A DNA stretch of 64,000 bases from CAYOUV01 sp963790075 (GCA_963790075.1 CAWBNG010000003.1:434001-498000); one strand, 5' to 3'. Shown: positions 1 to 8,278, counted from the first letter of the stretch. Numbers and translations are program-made. The notes: generated from the letters alone by a model not told the origin.

Positions 1-296
1 TCCACTACGCCGACACCTTCGGTCCGATGTCGATCCCCGAATCTTACGAACGGTTGATCCTGGATTCCATTCAGGGAGACGCCGCGCTCTTCACCCGCGC
101 CGATGAGGTGGAAAAAGCCTGGGGTCTGATCGACCCGATCCTGCACGCCTGGAGCAATCTTAAACAACCCGAACTGCAGACCTACAAACCGGGCAGCTGG
201 GGGCCGGAGGCTTCAGACCAATTGCTCGAGCGGGACGGGCGTCACTGGATGCGCGGCAGCAGCGAGCACATTGACCATACCGCCCAAGGCAGTTAA
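1..296 (+). CDS. zwf: Glucose-6-phosphate 1-dehydrogenase, C-terminal fragment
   Basis: This is the last ~97 residues of a gene that begins before the window; the first full codon is at position 3. The segment HYADTFG, then PESYERLILD, then GDAALFTRADEVEKAW, is typical of the C-terminal domain of glucose-6-phosphate dehydrogenase, which oxidises glucose-6-phosphate to 6-phosphogluconolactone with NADP+ in the pentose phosphate pathway. The catalytic N-terminal half is not visible, so activity cannot be judged. A strong terminator follows the stop codon at once, so this is the last gene of its transcript. Confidence 0.85.
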   Translation, partial: HYADTFGPMSIPESYERLILDSIQGDAALFTRADEVEKAWGLIDPILHAWSNLKQPELQTYKPGSWGPEASDQLLERDGRHWMRGSSEHIDHTAQGS

Positions 297-303
297 TTCA
301 CGA

Positions 304-333
304 CGAGCCGGACAATGTCCGGCTCGTTTTTTT
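304..333 (+). terminator. Intrinsic terminator after zwf
   Basis: Perfect 11-bp inverted repeat (304-314 with 316-326, CGAGCCGGACA and its complement) followed by seven T at 327-333. It sits 8 bases after the zwf stop codon. Confidence 0.9.
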
Positions 334-362
334 CTGCGATAAAATTCCAAATAAATCTACGG

Positions 363-800
363 TCAGCGTCCGCCGCCGGTGATATAGTGCTCGAGCTGTG
401 AGATCAGGAATTTCTGCGTATCGACCATACCTTTGAGCGCATCGCGCACTGAGATCAACCCGACCAACTTTCCATTCTCAAAGACGGGCAGGTGGCGGAT
501 GTTCTTGTCAAGCATAACTGCCAGGCATTCTTCCAGCGGTTGGTCCGCTTCGACGTAGACCACCTTTTCAGTCATGATTTCCCTGACTTGCGTCTCGCGA
601 ACCGTTTTGCCCTGTAATTCCACTTTTCGAGCGACGTCACGCTCTGAAAGAATACCAACCACATCCTCCCCATTCATCACCAACATGGCGCCAACGTTTT
701 TCTGCGCCATTTTATCAAGCGCCTGATAGACGGTCGCATCGGGTGAAACCGACCAGATTTCATTCCCCTTTTTGCGGATCAAATCACGAATCGCATCCAC
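363..800 (-). CDS. Tandem CBS-domain protein
   Basis: A 145-residue protein made of two CBS domains (about residues 17-70 and 76-130), each with the usual pattern of a hydrophobic strand, GI-L/V-S-RD, and a helix. Such stand-alone CBS pairs bind adenine nucleotides or related ligands and act as energy or redox sensors; the partner is not known here. The start is GTG at 798-800, supported by an AAAGGAGA ribosome binding site just upstream. It lies downstream of the Nramp-like gene on the same strand, but a terminator at 882-920 separates them, so it is probably transcribed alone. Confidence 0.85.
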   Translation of the reverse strand: MDAIRDLIRKKGNEIWSVSPDATVYQALDKMAQKNVGAMLVMNGEDVVGILSERDVARKVELQGKTVRETQVREIMTEKVVYVEADQPLEECLAVMLDKNIRHLPVFENGKLVGLISVRDALKGMVDTQKFLISQLEHYITGGGR

Positions 801-881
801 CGCAATCTCCTTTCAATCAATAATAAATTGACCACAATCACCAGTATAGTAGCAAATCTAACGACTTGCAAGAAAATCGGT

Positions 882-920
882 AAAAAAAAGCCGGGTCTTT
901 CCTGGTTAACCCGGCTTTTC
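882..920 (-). terminator. Intrinsic terminator after the Nramp-like gene
   Basis: On the minus strand GCCGGGT pairs with ACCCGGC, followed by a run of eight T (882-889). It lies about 10 bases after the stop codon of the transporter gene. Confidence 0.85.
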
Positions 921-930
921 CCAAAAAGTG

Positions 931-2214
931 TCACCATTTGAAAATTACAGCCGCTACCGTCAGGGCTGAAGCGATCACGATCAGCACCGACGAAACAGCC
1001 GAGAAATACTTCTGAAAATTATTGTTGGCATGAGTCCCCATCAGGTTGTGACTGCTGGTCAGCTTTATCAGGTAATAAAAAACCAACGGCAGGATCATGG
1101 CGTTCAAGATCTGGGTAGCCACAGCCAATTGGAAGAGCGAGACACCCGGGATCAAGATCATCAGCGCAGCAAAGACCAACTGGGCGATGAATAAAATGTA
1201 AAAGGTTTTGCTCTGCTGGAAATCCGAATCCAGACTGCCCGATAGGCCGAAAAACTCCGAAAAAGCGTAGGCTGTCGAGAGCGGCACGATCACCAGTCCC
1301 ATGAAGGCCGCCGCCAGGATCCCGACCGCGAACAATACTCCCGCCAACTGACCGGCAAAGGGTTGGATCGCCAGCGCCGCCTGCTCGCCCGAGGTCAATT
1401 GGATGCCATGCACGAACAACGTCGAGGCCGTAGCAACGATCATGAAGAACGAGAAGAAATCGGTCAGCAGCGCGCCCCAATAGGTTTCTAACTGGGAATA
1501 GAAAATCGTATCGTTTTCCATCTTCTTGTCGAAGGCAAAACTGCTGATAAAGAATTGCCCCCAGGGAGTAATGGTCGTTCCCAGCACACCCATACCGATG
1601 ATCAGGTAATTGCGGGTGTACTCGCGCGTCCACTCCACGCCGTGCGGGTAGACAAGGTTGCTCAATGCCAGCCCCCAATCGGGATGAGCTTTTACAGCCG
1701 AGATGATGTAGGTCAGGTAGAAGAGCGAGACCAACAGCATGATGTTCTGAGTCTGCTTGTAGTTGCCTTTCGCGATAAACAAAAACGCCAGCAGCAGTAT
1801 GCCAATCAGGAAAGGCCAGGTTGGGATATTGAGCATATGACTGGTCGTTTTGATGGCGGATATCTCGACCGTGATTGTGCCCAGATTGGCGATCACCAGT
1901 CCGAGAAAAATGAAGAGCGAGACTTTGACCCCGTACTTTTCACGGATCAGGTCGGCCAATCCGCGGCGCGTGATCAGGGTCAGGCGCATGCCCATTTCCT
2001 GGGTGATGGCCAGCAGCAGGGTGATGATCCCCAACGGGAACAGGATGGCATAGCCCAGCGTAGCCCCGGCAATGGAATAAGTCGCCACGCCACCGGCGTC
2101 GTTATCGGCCATGGCAGCAATCGTTGCCGGACCAAAGACGGACATGATCAGCACGAGCCGCCGCACGCCAGGACGGGCCAGCCACTTTTCGCGCAGCAGT
2201 TTCAAGGTTTTCAT
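931..2214 (-). CDS. Nramp-family divalent metal transporter, probably Mg2+ type (NRMT-like)
   Basis: A polytopic membrane protein of 427 residues with about 11 hydrophobic segments. The start is ATG 2212-2214, overlapping the stop of the upstream gene in an ATGA; a longer in-frame start at 2310 would lie wholly inside that gene and is unlikely. In helix 1 the usual DPGN metal-binding motif reads DAGG (residues 39-42), preceded by AADN-like residues, and in helix 6 the usual MPHN segment reads TITPWGQFF, so the metal-ligand Met is absent. These changes fit the Nramp-related Mg2+ transporters rather than the Mn/Fe transporters. The M-box riboswitch upstream of the operon supports Mg2+ as substrate. 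Substrate remains an inference. Confidence 0.85.
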   Translation of the reverse strand: MKTLKLLREKWLARPGVRRLVLIMSVFGPATIAAMADNDAGGVATYSIAGATLGYAILFPLGIITLLLAITQEMGMRLTLITRRGLADLIREKYGVKVSLFIFLGLVIANLGTITVEISAIKTTSHMLNIPTWPFLIGILLLAFLFIAKGNYKQTQNIMLLVSLFYLTYIISAVKAHPDWGLALSNLVYPHGVEWTREYTRNYLIIGMGVLGTTITPWGQFFISSFAFDKKMENDTIFYSQLETYWGALLTDFFSFFMIVATASTLFVHGIQLTSGEQAALAIQPFAGQLAGVLFAVGILAAAFMGLVIVPLSTAYAFSEFFGLSGSLDSDFQQSKTFYILFIAQLVFAALMILIPGVSLFQLAVATQILNAMILPLVFYYLIKLTSSHNLMGTHANNNFQKYFSAVSSVLIVIASALTVAAVIFKW

Positions 2215-3476
2215 TGCAGCGCTCCAAAGAAATGCGGCAGGCGTTTCTTCCAGGCGGTGGGGATGATCTTGTCCAGCGCGTCGTCGGCTGTGACAATCCC
2301 GTGGATGCAATCCTGGTCATCCACCACCGGTACCGCCATCAGGTTGTACTTGGCCACCACCTGGGCGATCTCATCCTGCTCGGTCTTGAGATTGACACTG
2401 ACAAAGCGGCTGTGCATGAACTCGGTCACCGGCGTGCCCGGTTGGGCCAGGATCAGATCGCTGAGTGAGAAAACGCCCACCAGATGGCAATCGTCATCGG
2501 TAACGTAGACGTAGTAGATCAACTCGGCTTCCTCGCCGACCGAGCGCAGGGATTGGATGGCTTGCTCCGCCGTCAGGCTGGATTTGACGGTCACGAATTC
2601 GGTCGTCATCAGGCCGCCGGCCGTGTCCTCGGCATACAGCAGCAGGCGCCGGACCTCGTCGGCTTCGTCATCCTCCATCAGCTCAAGCAGCTCTTTGGTG
2701 CGCTCTGGCGACAGTTCGGCCAGCAGGTCGGCCGCCTCATCCGGGGACATTTCTTCGAGCACATCGGCCGCACGCTCGTCCGGCATCTGCTCCAGCAGGC
2801 TGGCCTGCAGGTCTGGCTCGATCTCCTCCAGCGTGTCGGCCAGGTGTTCGATATCGAGCTGTTCCAGCAATTGGCTGGTCTCGGCCCGGTTCAGGTCGCT
2901 GATGATCTCGGCCAGGTCGGAGGGATGCAGTTCGCGCAGCTTCTCGACCGGCACCTTAAGCCGCATGAACTTGTCGTGCAGCAGCGGCTCGACGAACTCC
3001 CAGGAGATAGAACCCTGGGAAAGATCAGCCTTGAACCGGCGGGCCAGCCAGCGCCCGGCCCGCTCCAGGCCAATGCGGCGCATAATACCCAGCACGCCGA
3101 TATCGACGTTGCTGACCACCACGTTGCCGTTGACGCGCACCACTTCGATATCGTTGACACGCACCACGCGTGCCCCGTTGATGTCGATGATCTGCTTGTC
3201 GAGGACATCATCGACCAGCTTGATGTCCCCCTCCTGCGGCTGGAAAGGTTTGATTTCCGCCGCTGGGTGCTTGAGCGGAATGGCGGTCGAGAGCAGCGCC
3301 GCCAGGTCGGTGAAAGGTACGGTCAACGGGCCGCGCTCGCCCTCGACCACGATCGCGTCGACCACCGGATGATGGAACTCCTTACGCGTGCGCGCGATCA
3401 GATCCTTGAGAACCCCGATCCGGGTCCCGTCGATATCGGTCACTGGTCGCCCGGTCAATTCGCTGACAAAAGCCAT
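2211..3476 (-). CDS. PRC-barrel / MgtE_N / CBS protein without membrane domain
   Basis: A 421-residue soluble protein. The N-terminus (about 1-140) looks like PRC-barrel repeats (FVSELTGRPVTDIDG and a later DINGARVVRVNDIEV). Residues about 160-265 form the acidic, helical MgtE_N domain (DLAEIISDLNRAE, EEMSPDEAADLLAEL). Residues about 270-405 form two CBS domains (LMTTEFVTV, FMHSRFVSV). MgtE channels use the last two parts as a cytoplasmic Mg2+ sensor, but here the transmembrane pore is missing. The next gene, overlapping by 4 bases, is the Nramp-like transporter, so this protein is probably its Mg2+-sensing regulatory partner. The start has a clear AAGGAGG site. The operon lies behind an M-box riboswitch. 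Confidence 0.85.
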   Translation of the reverse strand: MAFVSELTGRPVTDIDGTRIGVLKDLIARTRKEFHHPVVDAIVVEGERGPLTVPFTDLAALLSTAIPLKHPAAEIKPFQPQEGDIKLVDDVLDKQIIDINGARVVRVNDIEVVRVNGNVVVSNVDIGVLGIMRRIGLERAGRWLARRFKADLSQGSISWEFVEPLLHDKFMRLKVPVEKLRELHPSDLAEIISDLNRAETSQLLEQLDIEHLADTLEEIEPDLQASLLEQMPDERAADVLEEMSPDEAADLLAELSPERTKELLELMEDDEADEVRRLLLYAEDTAGGLMTTEFVTVKSSLTAEQAIQSLRSVGEEAELIYYVYVTDDDCHLVGVFSLSDLILAQPGTPVTEFMHSRFVSVNLKTEQDEIAQVVAKYNLMAVPVVDDQDCIHGIVTADDALDKIIPTAWKKRLPHFFGALQ

Positions 3477-3551
3477 TGGAACCTCCTTAACGAAAATGCC
3501 ACCCAGGGATAAATCCGCAGGTGGCGACCAGATCAGGGGTCAGAAGACCGG

Positions 3552-3695
3552 TTAGCGTTCCGGGCTAGAAAGACACGGAAAAGCAGTGAGGCGCAGGGCT
3601 GGACTCAGCCGATCTCCTGGCTCCCGAAAGGGTCGCAAGTGGAATGTGATTTGATAAGTCAGGGTACTTTGGGGCAAACTATCGTCCGCTTCCAC
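3552..3695 (-). CDS. Candidate leader peptide between riboswitch and MgtE-like gene
   Basis: A 47-codon reading frame starting with GTG (3693-3695) behind a near-perfect ribosome binding site, GGAAGGAGGTGA, ten bases upstream. The peptide begins VEADDSLPQ and matches nothing I recognise. It lies in the long leader after the M-box terminator and before the MgtE-like gene (start 3476). It may be a translated leader that couples Mg2+ or translation status to the operon, or chance. Composition does not clearly favour coding. Confidence 0.3.
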   Translation of the reverse strand: MEADDSLPQSTLTYQITFHLRPFREPGDRLSPALRLTAFPCLSSPER

Positions 3696-3750
3696 GCGCT
3701 CACCTCCTTCCCGCCCGTGCCGGAGATTCGACCGTTGTCGTCGCACGGGG

Positions 3751-3790
3751 AAAACAAAAACGGCCTCTGTATGCAACCAGAGAGGCCGTC
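3751..3790 (-). terminator. Intrinsic terminator controlled by the M-box
   Basis: On the minus strand ACGGCCTCT (3781-3789) pairs with AGAGGCCGT (3760-3768) across a 12-base loop, followed by TTTTTGTTTT. It lies about 40 bases after the 3' end of the M-box and about 275 bases before the MgtE-like start codon, the expected place for a riboswitch expression platform that stops transcription when Mg2+ is high. Confidence 0.85.
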
Positions 3791-3829
3791 TTAATACAAG
3801 ACAATGCGAAGGAAAACGCGAAAAGCAGC

Positions 3830-3990
3830 CCCCACTGGTTGAGCTTTGGCACTGCCCGGCGTAGGGTTGGTTTCCCAGCCACCTTGAGCAGGACCTTAAT
3901 TCGGTCCGGCCTTTTCTACTGCCTTGGCGTCTCTCGACGTTTCGGAGCAGCGGCCTGTGTCTCGGGCAGACGCCTGGCCTAACGAGGGTT
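3830..3990 (-). promoter_or_regulatory. M-box (ykoK) Mg2+ riboswitch
   Basis: The minus-strand leader carries the M-box core elements in the right order: CTCGTTAGG near 3984, GCCGCTGCTCCGAAACGTC near 3953-3935, AGAGACGCCAAGG near 3934-3922, AAGGTGGCTGG near 3885-3875 and CAGTGCCAAAGCTCAACC near 3853-3836. These correspond to the conserved GTTAGGT, CTGCCgcCCgAAAcGTC, AGAGACGCCAA, AAGGTG and GTGCTAAAGCTC blocks of the family. The RNA senses Mg2+ and here acts through the terminator just downstream. A covariance-model search would confirm the fold. Confidence 0.9.
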
Positions 3991-4004
3991 CAATTGTAAG
4001 CAAA

Positions 4005-4033
4005 TTTATACACCCGCGGGAAACTTAAGTCAA
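4005..4033 (-). promoter_or_regulatory. Sigma70-type promoter of the M-box operon
   Basis: On the minus strand TTGACT (4028-4033) and TATAAA (4005-4010) are spaced by exactly 17 bases. Transcription would start near 3998, just ahead of the riboswitch. Confidence 0.75.
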
Positions 4034-4130
4034 TAGTTTGGGTTTCAGATGTAAAATCAAGTAATCGCGATACTGGGGTTGGTAATCATTGAACGAAATA
4101 TTTGTTTCTAAAAGACGATAGAAATCTGTC

Positions 4131-5087
4131 GTGCAAAGCCTGCGCTCAGCCGTGATGGCCGTCCTCGGGATATGCCTGCTTGCCGCCTGCAGTAAGACGC
4201 CTGCGATAAGTGATTCCCTTCCAACCCAAGAAATTCTTCAAACACTTACCTCCACAACAACCCCGTTCGTCATCCGCTCGACCCCAATCTCCACCCTGAC
4301 CCGCATCTCAACTGCCGTTCCCAGCCAGACATTGACTCCCAGCCCAACTTTGACCGAAGAAAAAGCCTTGAATGCTTTTCGGCAACTAAGCCAGGGTCGT
4401 GAAGGTTGTGAACTACCCTGCTTTTGGGGGATTGTTCCCGGAGAGAGCACTTGGCAGGAAGTGAGCAAAGAAATTCTGCCTTTTGGTTCTTATACGTCTC
4501 CAATGGAAAGAGGCGAGGTGGTCATCTATCCCTTCTCCTTGTCTAACGTACCCAAAGATATCTCAGAGAGTCGTAAAATCAGTGTTGTTTTTTTTGTAAG
4601 AAATGGAAAGATCGAAGGCATTGCCTCGAATACCCGGTGGATCAAAGAATCGTATGACTTTTCCCTGGCAGGCTTGTTGCGCAATGCGGGTAAACCAGAC
4701 GAAGTTTGGATTTGGGCTGTCGAAACGCCTATTGATGGTATGGCTCAAGATGAGTTGGTCTTGTTTTATTCAAAAAAGGGATTATTGTTTTATATAAACA
4801 GTGATGCACAATTAGACAACAACACCGTCATCATTTGTCCGCAAAAACCTCCACTGAGGCCTGATTTTAGTATGTCCTCGTTTGAAATACTTATTTGGTC
4901 TCCAGAGATTGGAGTTCCATTTATGCAATTTAGAACGAGTATATTTGGCGGGTATGCACCCGACCCGGTACATTTTCTAAGGCTCGAGACCTTGCAAAGT
5001 GGTATGGATACTTCGAAGTTTTACCAAACCTATTTGAATGCCAAGACTGAGGTATGTATCAATTTCCCGCTTGACAAATTCCATTAA
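4131..5087 (+). CDS. Predicted lipoprotein of unknown function
   Basis: A 318-residue protein starting with GTG; an ATG eight codons in (4155) is possible. The N-terminus is a short signal peptide ending in a lipobox, LLAAC, with the lipidated Cys at residue 20, so the protein should be anchored on the outer face of the membrane. A Thr/Ser/Pro-rich linker (about 40-75) follows, then a globular part with Cys pair GREGCELPCFWGI. I do not recognise a catalytic motif. The gene is clearly lower in GC than its neighbours, which may mark transferred or fast-evolving DNA. Confidence 0.65.
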   Translation: MQSLRSAVMAVLGICLLAACSKTPAISDSLPTQEILQTLTSTTTPFVIRSTPISTLTRISTAVPSQTLTPSPTLTEEKALNAFRQLSQGREGCELPCFWGIVPGESTWQEVSKEILPFGSYTSPMERGEVVIYPFSLSNVPKDISESRKISVVFFVRNGKIEGIASNTRWIKESYDFSLAGLLRNAGKPDEVWIWAVETPIDGMAQDELVLFYSKKGLLFYINSDAQLDNNTVIICPQKPPLRPDFSMSSFEILIWSPEIGVPFMQFRTSIFGGYAPDPVHFLRLETLQSGMDTSKFYQTYLNAKTEVCINFPLDKFH

Positions 5088-5169
5088 AAATGTTCACTAT
5101 TATTTCTCCCCCACGAAGCCGACGTTCGTATGTCAAAAAAATAATTCACTCAAGCAATCAGGAGCAGGA

Positions 5170-5361
5170 TTGCTAAGATTCATTGTTACATTCCTGTACG
5201 AATATGGGACATTCCGCATCGGAGCTTTGATCAGCTTGCTGCTTCTCTCCCTTTTTATGCCGGAACTGTTCCAAAAATATGGATTCCTGTTGCTCTTCGG
5301 CATCCTGTTATTCGGTTTGTTGTGGCACATGAACCATTTGATCGATAAAGGGGAACTCTGA
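5170..5361 (+). CDS. Small two-helix membrane protein
   Basis: A 63-codon frame from a TTG at 5170 behind AGGAGCAGGA; the frame is open further upstream but lacks a better site. It holds two hydrophobic stretches (GALISLLLLSLFMP and YGFLLLFGILLFGLLW) and a polar tail, consistent with a small inner-membrane protein. No family recognised. It lies after the lipoprotein gene in the same lower-GC patch. Confidence 0.4.
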   Translation: MLRFIVTFLYEYGTFRIGALISLLLLSLFMPELFQKYGFLLLFGILLFGLLWHMNHLIDKGEL

Positions 5362-5455
5362 AGATTCCATCCCAATGGAAACAACCAATTCCGAGGAAAT
5401 AACTACAACAAATCACGGAGGGTTACCGCTAGCATATCCCTTCACACCTTGTAAA

Positions 5456-5815
5456 TCACTTGAGCAGGTAGATCATACCCCCCGTGCTTACCAGCGTCAG
5501 ATACGGGAAATACTTATTGAGCAGGGAAACCGCTTTCGGCATCGGTTTATTGCTGCTCAACAGGCTGCCCGTAGCAACGTTGATGGCGAAGCACAGCATA
5601 GTGATCGCGGTTAGCGCAATCTGGATGGGGCTGAGTGAGGCAATCTTGGAGATGCGGTAGAGGCTCAGACCCAGATAGACGCCGGTCCCCAGCCCGATCA
5701 ATTTATGGAGGCTGACAAGCAGCACGTGATACGGGCTCCCTGAACGGTTCAGCCAATACCCGGTAAGCAAAATGAAAAGAAACAACAATCCTAATGTGAC
5801 CAGGTTCATTTCCAT
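5456..5815 (-). CDS. Four-helix membrane protein, unknown function
   Basis: A 119-residue protein with four hydrophobic segments and a His in helix 2 (SLHKLIGLGTGVYLG), a pattern reminiscent of small cytochrome b-like membrane proteins, though no second clear haem ligand is seen. The start ATG has an AAGGAG site nine bases upstream. It follows crtI by 58 bases on the same strand and may be co-transcribed with the carotenoid genes. Confidence 0.65.
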   Translation of the reverse strand: MEMNLVTLGLLFLFILLTGYWLNRSGSPYHVLLVSLHKLIGLGTGVYLGLSLYRISKIASLSPIQIALTAITMLCFAINVATGSLLSSNKPMPKAVSLLNKYFPYLTLVSTGGMIYLLK

Positions 5816-5873
5816 TTTTCCCAGCTCCTTTTCTTACAGAAACAAGCCCAATTCTTCTCAGAAATGGAATCCT

Positions 5874-7352
5874 TTACAAATCGTCCATGATCCGCTGCGC
5901 AGCCAGCCGGCCTGAAACCATGGCGGTCGGCAGGCCCGTGCCGGGGCGGGTGCTGGCGCCGGCAAAATACAGGTTGCGATAGCGCGCGTGCTGCAGGTCG
6001 GGCCGGAAATACCCCAACTGGGCCAGGTTATGGCACAAGCCGTGGGTCGAGCCTTTGACCAGGTTGTAGCGTTTGCGCCAGGAGAGCGGCGTGAAATTGG
6101 TCTCGAACTTGATGTGCCCGACCAGGTCATTGATCCCGAATGCCCGCAGGCGGCGGAAGACGTGTTCCCGCGCTCGGTCGCGGATCCCGCCCCAATCCTG
6201 CTCGCCGCTCGCGGACAGGTGTCCGACCGGCACAATGGCGATCAGCGTATCCCCTCCCTGCGGCGCCATGGACGGGTCGAGCCGCGCCGGGGCGTGGATG
6301 TACAGGCTGGGATTGGCCGGCAGGTCCAGGTCACGCATGATGCTCTCGAAATTCTCACGGTAGTCGCTCGCCAGGAACAAGGTGTGCGCGGGAAGCGCCT
6401 CATACGGTTGGTCCAGGCCCCAGAAGAAACTGATGACCGAACAGGAGTATTTCTTCTTTTCCAATCTTTTTGCTTCGCCATCCTGCGGCAGCAGGTGCTG
6501 GTAGACGTAGGGCAGGTCGGCGTTGGCCAGAACGGCCTCCGCGCCCAGGCGTTGTCCATCTTCGAGCACAACACCGCGCGCATGCTTCTCATCGACCTCG
6601 ATTTTCTCCACCGAGGTGTTGAAGGCAAACTCCACCCCGGCTTGAAGCGCCAGGGACATCAGCGCTTCGACCACCTGGTACATGCCTCCCTTAGGATACC
6701 AGACACCGTGAGCCAGTTCGGTGTAGGACATCATCGAGAAGGTGGCCGGTGCCTCGAAGGGGCTCAGCCCCATGTACACGTCCTGGAAGGTGAAGGCCGC
6801 CTTGAGGCGCGGGTCGTCGAAGTAATGCCCCATATTGGCGTAATGTTTTACCAACGGTTTGACCTGCCCAAGCAAGGGCAGGTTGTTTAATTTAAAAAAG
6901 TCGGAGGCTTTACGGAAATCTGGGTAGACCAGGCGCTCAATTCCCAACTGGTAGTGTCGTTGGCCCTCCTCCAGATAGCGCTGCAAGCCCTGAAAGCTCC
7001 CCGGCTCGAAGCGCTCGATCTGGTCACGCAAATTTTCCAGGTCAGAGGTCAACGCCAGCTTACTGCCGTCGTCGAAGACCAGATGATAGGTCGGGTCGAC
7101 GCGCTGCAAATCCAGCAGCTCGCGCATGGGCGTACCCAGAGTAGCAAATTCCGCCTCGTAGAGCAGGGGCATGACCAGCAGAGTAGGACCGGTGTCGAAG
7201 GTATGCCCCTCGCGGCTGAAACGGTCGCAGCGCCCGCCGGGACGAGCGTTCTTCTCGAGCACGGTCACCTGCCAGCCCTGCTGCGCCAGGTGGATGGCGG
7301 CCGTCATCCCGGCGACGCCAGCCCCAATCACGATCACGGAGTTGGATTTCAT
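5874..7352 (-). CDS. crtI: Phytoene desaturase family FAD enzyme (CrtI-like)
   Basis: 492 residues. The N-terminal dinucleotide-binding fold is clear (VIVIGAGVAGMTAA, then LEKNARPGGR), and the C-terminus has the family signature GASTRPGTGLPTAMVSGRLAA. CrtI-type enzymes add double bonds to phytoene on the way to lycopene at the membrane. The start overlaps the stop of crtB by 4 bases (ATGA), so the two are translationally coupled. A CrtN/CrtO-type activity (diapophytoene, ketolation) cannot be excluded from sequence alone, but pairing with a phytoene synthase favours CrtI. Confidence 0.9.
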   Translation of the reverse strand: MKSNSVIVIGAGVAGMTAAIHLAQQGWQVTVLEKNARPGGRCDRFSREGHTFDTGPTLLVMPLLYEAEFATLGTPMRELLDLQRVDPTYHLVFDDGSKLALTSDLENLRDQIERFEPGSFQGLQRYLEEGQRHYQLGIERLVYPDFRKASDFFKLNNLPLLGQVKPLVKHYANMGHYFDDPRLKAAFTFQDVYMGLSPFEAPATFSMMSYTELAHGVWYPKGGMYQVVEALMSLALQAGVEFAFNTSVEKIEVDEKHARGVVLEDGQRLGAEAVLANADLPYVYQHLLPQDGEAKRLEKKKYSCSVISFFWGLDQPYEALPAHTLFLASDYRENFESIMRDLDLPANPSLYIHAPARLDPSMAPQGGDTLIAIVPVGHLSASGEQDWGGIRDRAREHVFRRLRAFGINDLVGHIKFETNFTPLSWRKRYNLVKGSTHGLCHNLAQLGYFRPDLQHARYRNLYFAGASTRPGTGLPTAMVSGRLAAQRIMDDL

Positions 7353-8278
7353 CGTTTTTCGATCCTGTCAGGATGGACAGTCAAATCGCTAAATCCGGAA
7401 TCCGCCCACATGGAAGCCAGCATCGAAGTCAAAGACGACCAGGCCATCCACAAGCCGGCCTGCAGCCCCTTGCGTTCGGGATAAGCGGGGCGCAGGTGAA
7501 AATCATCGCGCTCGATCGCGCGCAGCATCCATTCGAAGCGCGCCGTATAGGCGAAGCCGGCCAGCCGGCAACGCAGGCTCCGCACCTGAAAGGTGCACTC
7601 CCGCCCGGCCTCGAAGTAGCTGCGCGCCAGTTCCACCCGTCCCCGCACCCATTCCCGGTAAGCCTGGCTTTCCAGTTCTCGCGGGGAAATCTCCCATTTT
7701 TGTAAATACTCGCTGGGGAGGTTGAAATAACCCGCCTGTGCATCTTCGTGTGCATCGCGCAGCATGTGGGTGATATGGGCGGCTTTTACCGCGTGATAAC
7801 GCCTCTCGCAACCAGGCCTGAGGTCGCCGCGACCGATGAAATAATGCAGCGCTTCGGTGACCGCCGCCGCCAGCCTGCGCGTGTATTCGGACAGTTCAGC
7901 CTGCGAGACGACCCGGTGACACCGCCGGGCGTCGAATTCCATCACTGCCATCATGTTGCGCAAGTAGGTTTGCAGTCCGCTGTATTTTTCCTTATCGTGG
8001 CTGACCAGGTCGACCAACATCTGCTCTTCGGCCGAAACCCCTTCGGGCACTTCCCCGCGGTAACAAGCCTCGAGCAAGGCCCGCTGCTGGTCGGCGAATG
8101 CCAGCTTTTCCGACCGCAGGCCCGATTCTGCATCAAGCACGTCATCAACCCAACGAAAATACGCATAAGCCCGGAAGGCATCTCCCACGCGCCTCCGGTC
8201 GACAAACCAAAGGATGGTGTAGTAGGTTTGTTTGCTGGCTGCCTTGGTGATGGCAGCGGCCAGGGATTGACTGCTCAT
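7349..8278 (-). CDS. crtB: Phytoene/squalene synthase family protein (CrtB-like)
   Basis: 309 residues from ATG 8278 (alternative ATGs at 8290 and 8311 lie in the same frame; ribosome binding sites are ambiguous). It condenses two prenyl diphosphates head to head. Both Asp-rich motifs are present: DDVLD at residues 45-49 and RDAHEDAQAGYFN near 175-188, which bind the Mg2+-diphosphates. The gene overlaps crtI by 4 bases. Lycopene cyclase or later carotenoid genes are not in the window. Confidence 0.9.
   Translation of the reverse strand: MSSQSLAAAITKAASKQTYYTILWFVDRRRVGDAFRAYAYFRWVDDVLDAESGLRSEKLAFADQQRALLEACYRGEVPEGVSAEEQMLVDLVSHDKEKYSGLQTYLRNMMAVMEFDARRCHRVVSQAELSEYTRRLAAAVTEALHYFIGRGDLRPGCERRYHAVKAAHITHMLRDAHEDAQAGYFNLPSEYLQKWEISPRELESQAYREWVRGRVELARSYFEAGRECTFQVRSLRCRLAGFAYTARFEWMLRAIERDDFHLRPAYPERKGLQAGLWMAWSSLTSMLASMWADSGFSDLTVHPDRIEKR

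Noticed and set aside
931..2310. Nramp gene starting at 2310
   Set aside because: The extra 32 residues lie inside the upstream gene and look random; ATG 2214 overlaps the stop in the usual ATGA.
1555..2508. Long plus-strand frame of 317 codons
   Set aside because: It lies antisense to the Nramp-like and MgtE-like genes, its translation is His/Gln/Arg-rich without domains, and it is a product of GC-rich codon use on the other strand.
2484..3512. Long plus-strand frame of 342 codons
   Set aside because: Antisense to the MgtE-like gene, which has clear domains. No start signal and no family features.
3552..3776. 74-codon frame starting at 3776
   Set aside because: Its first part runs through the riboswitch terminator; only the shorter GTG frame from 3695 has a ribosome binding site.
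5375..5614. Plus-strand frame of 79 codons
   Set aside because: Overlaps the well-supported minus-strand membrane protein and has no start signal.
5988..6890. Plus-strand frame of 300 codons
   Set aside because: Antisense shadow of crtI.
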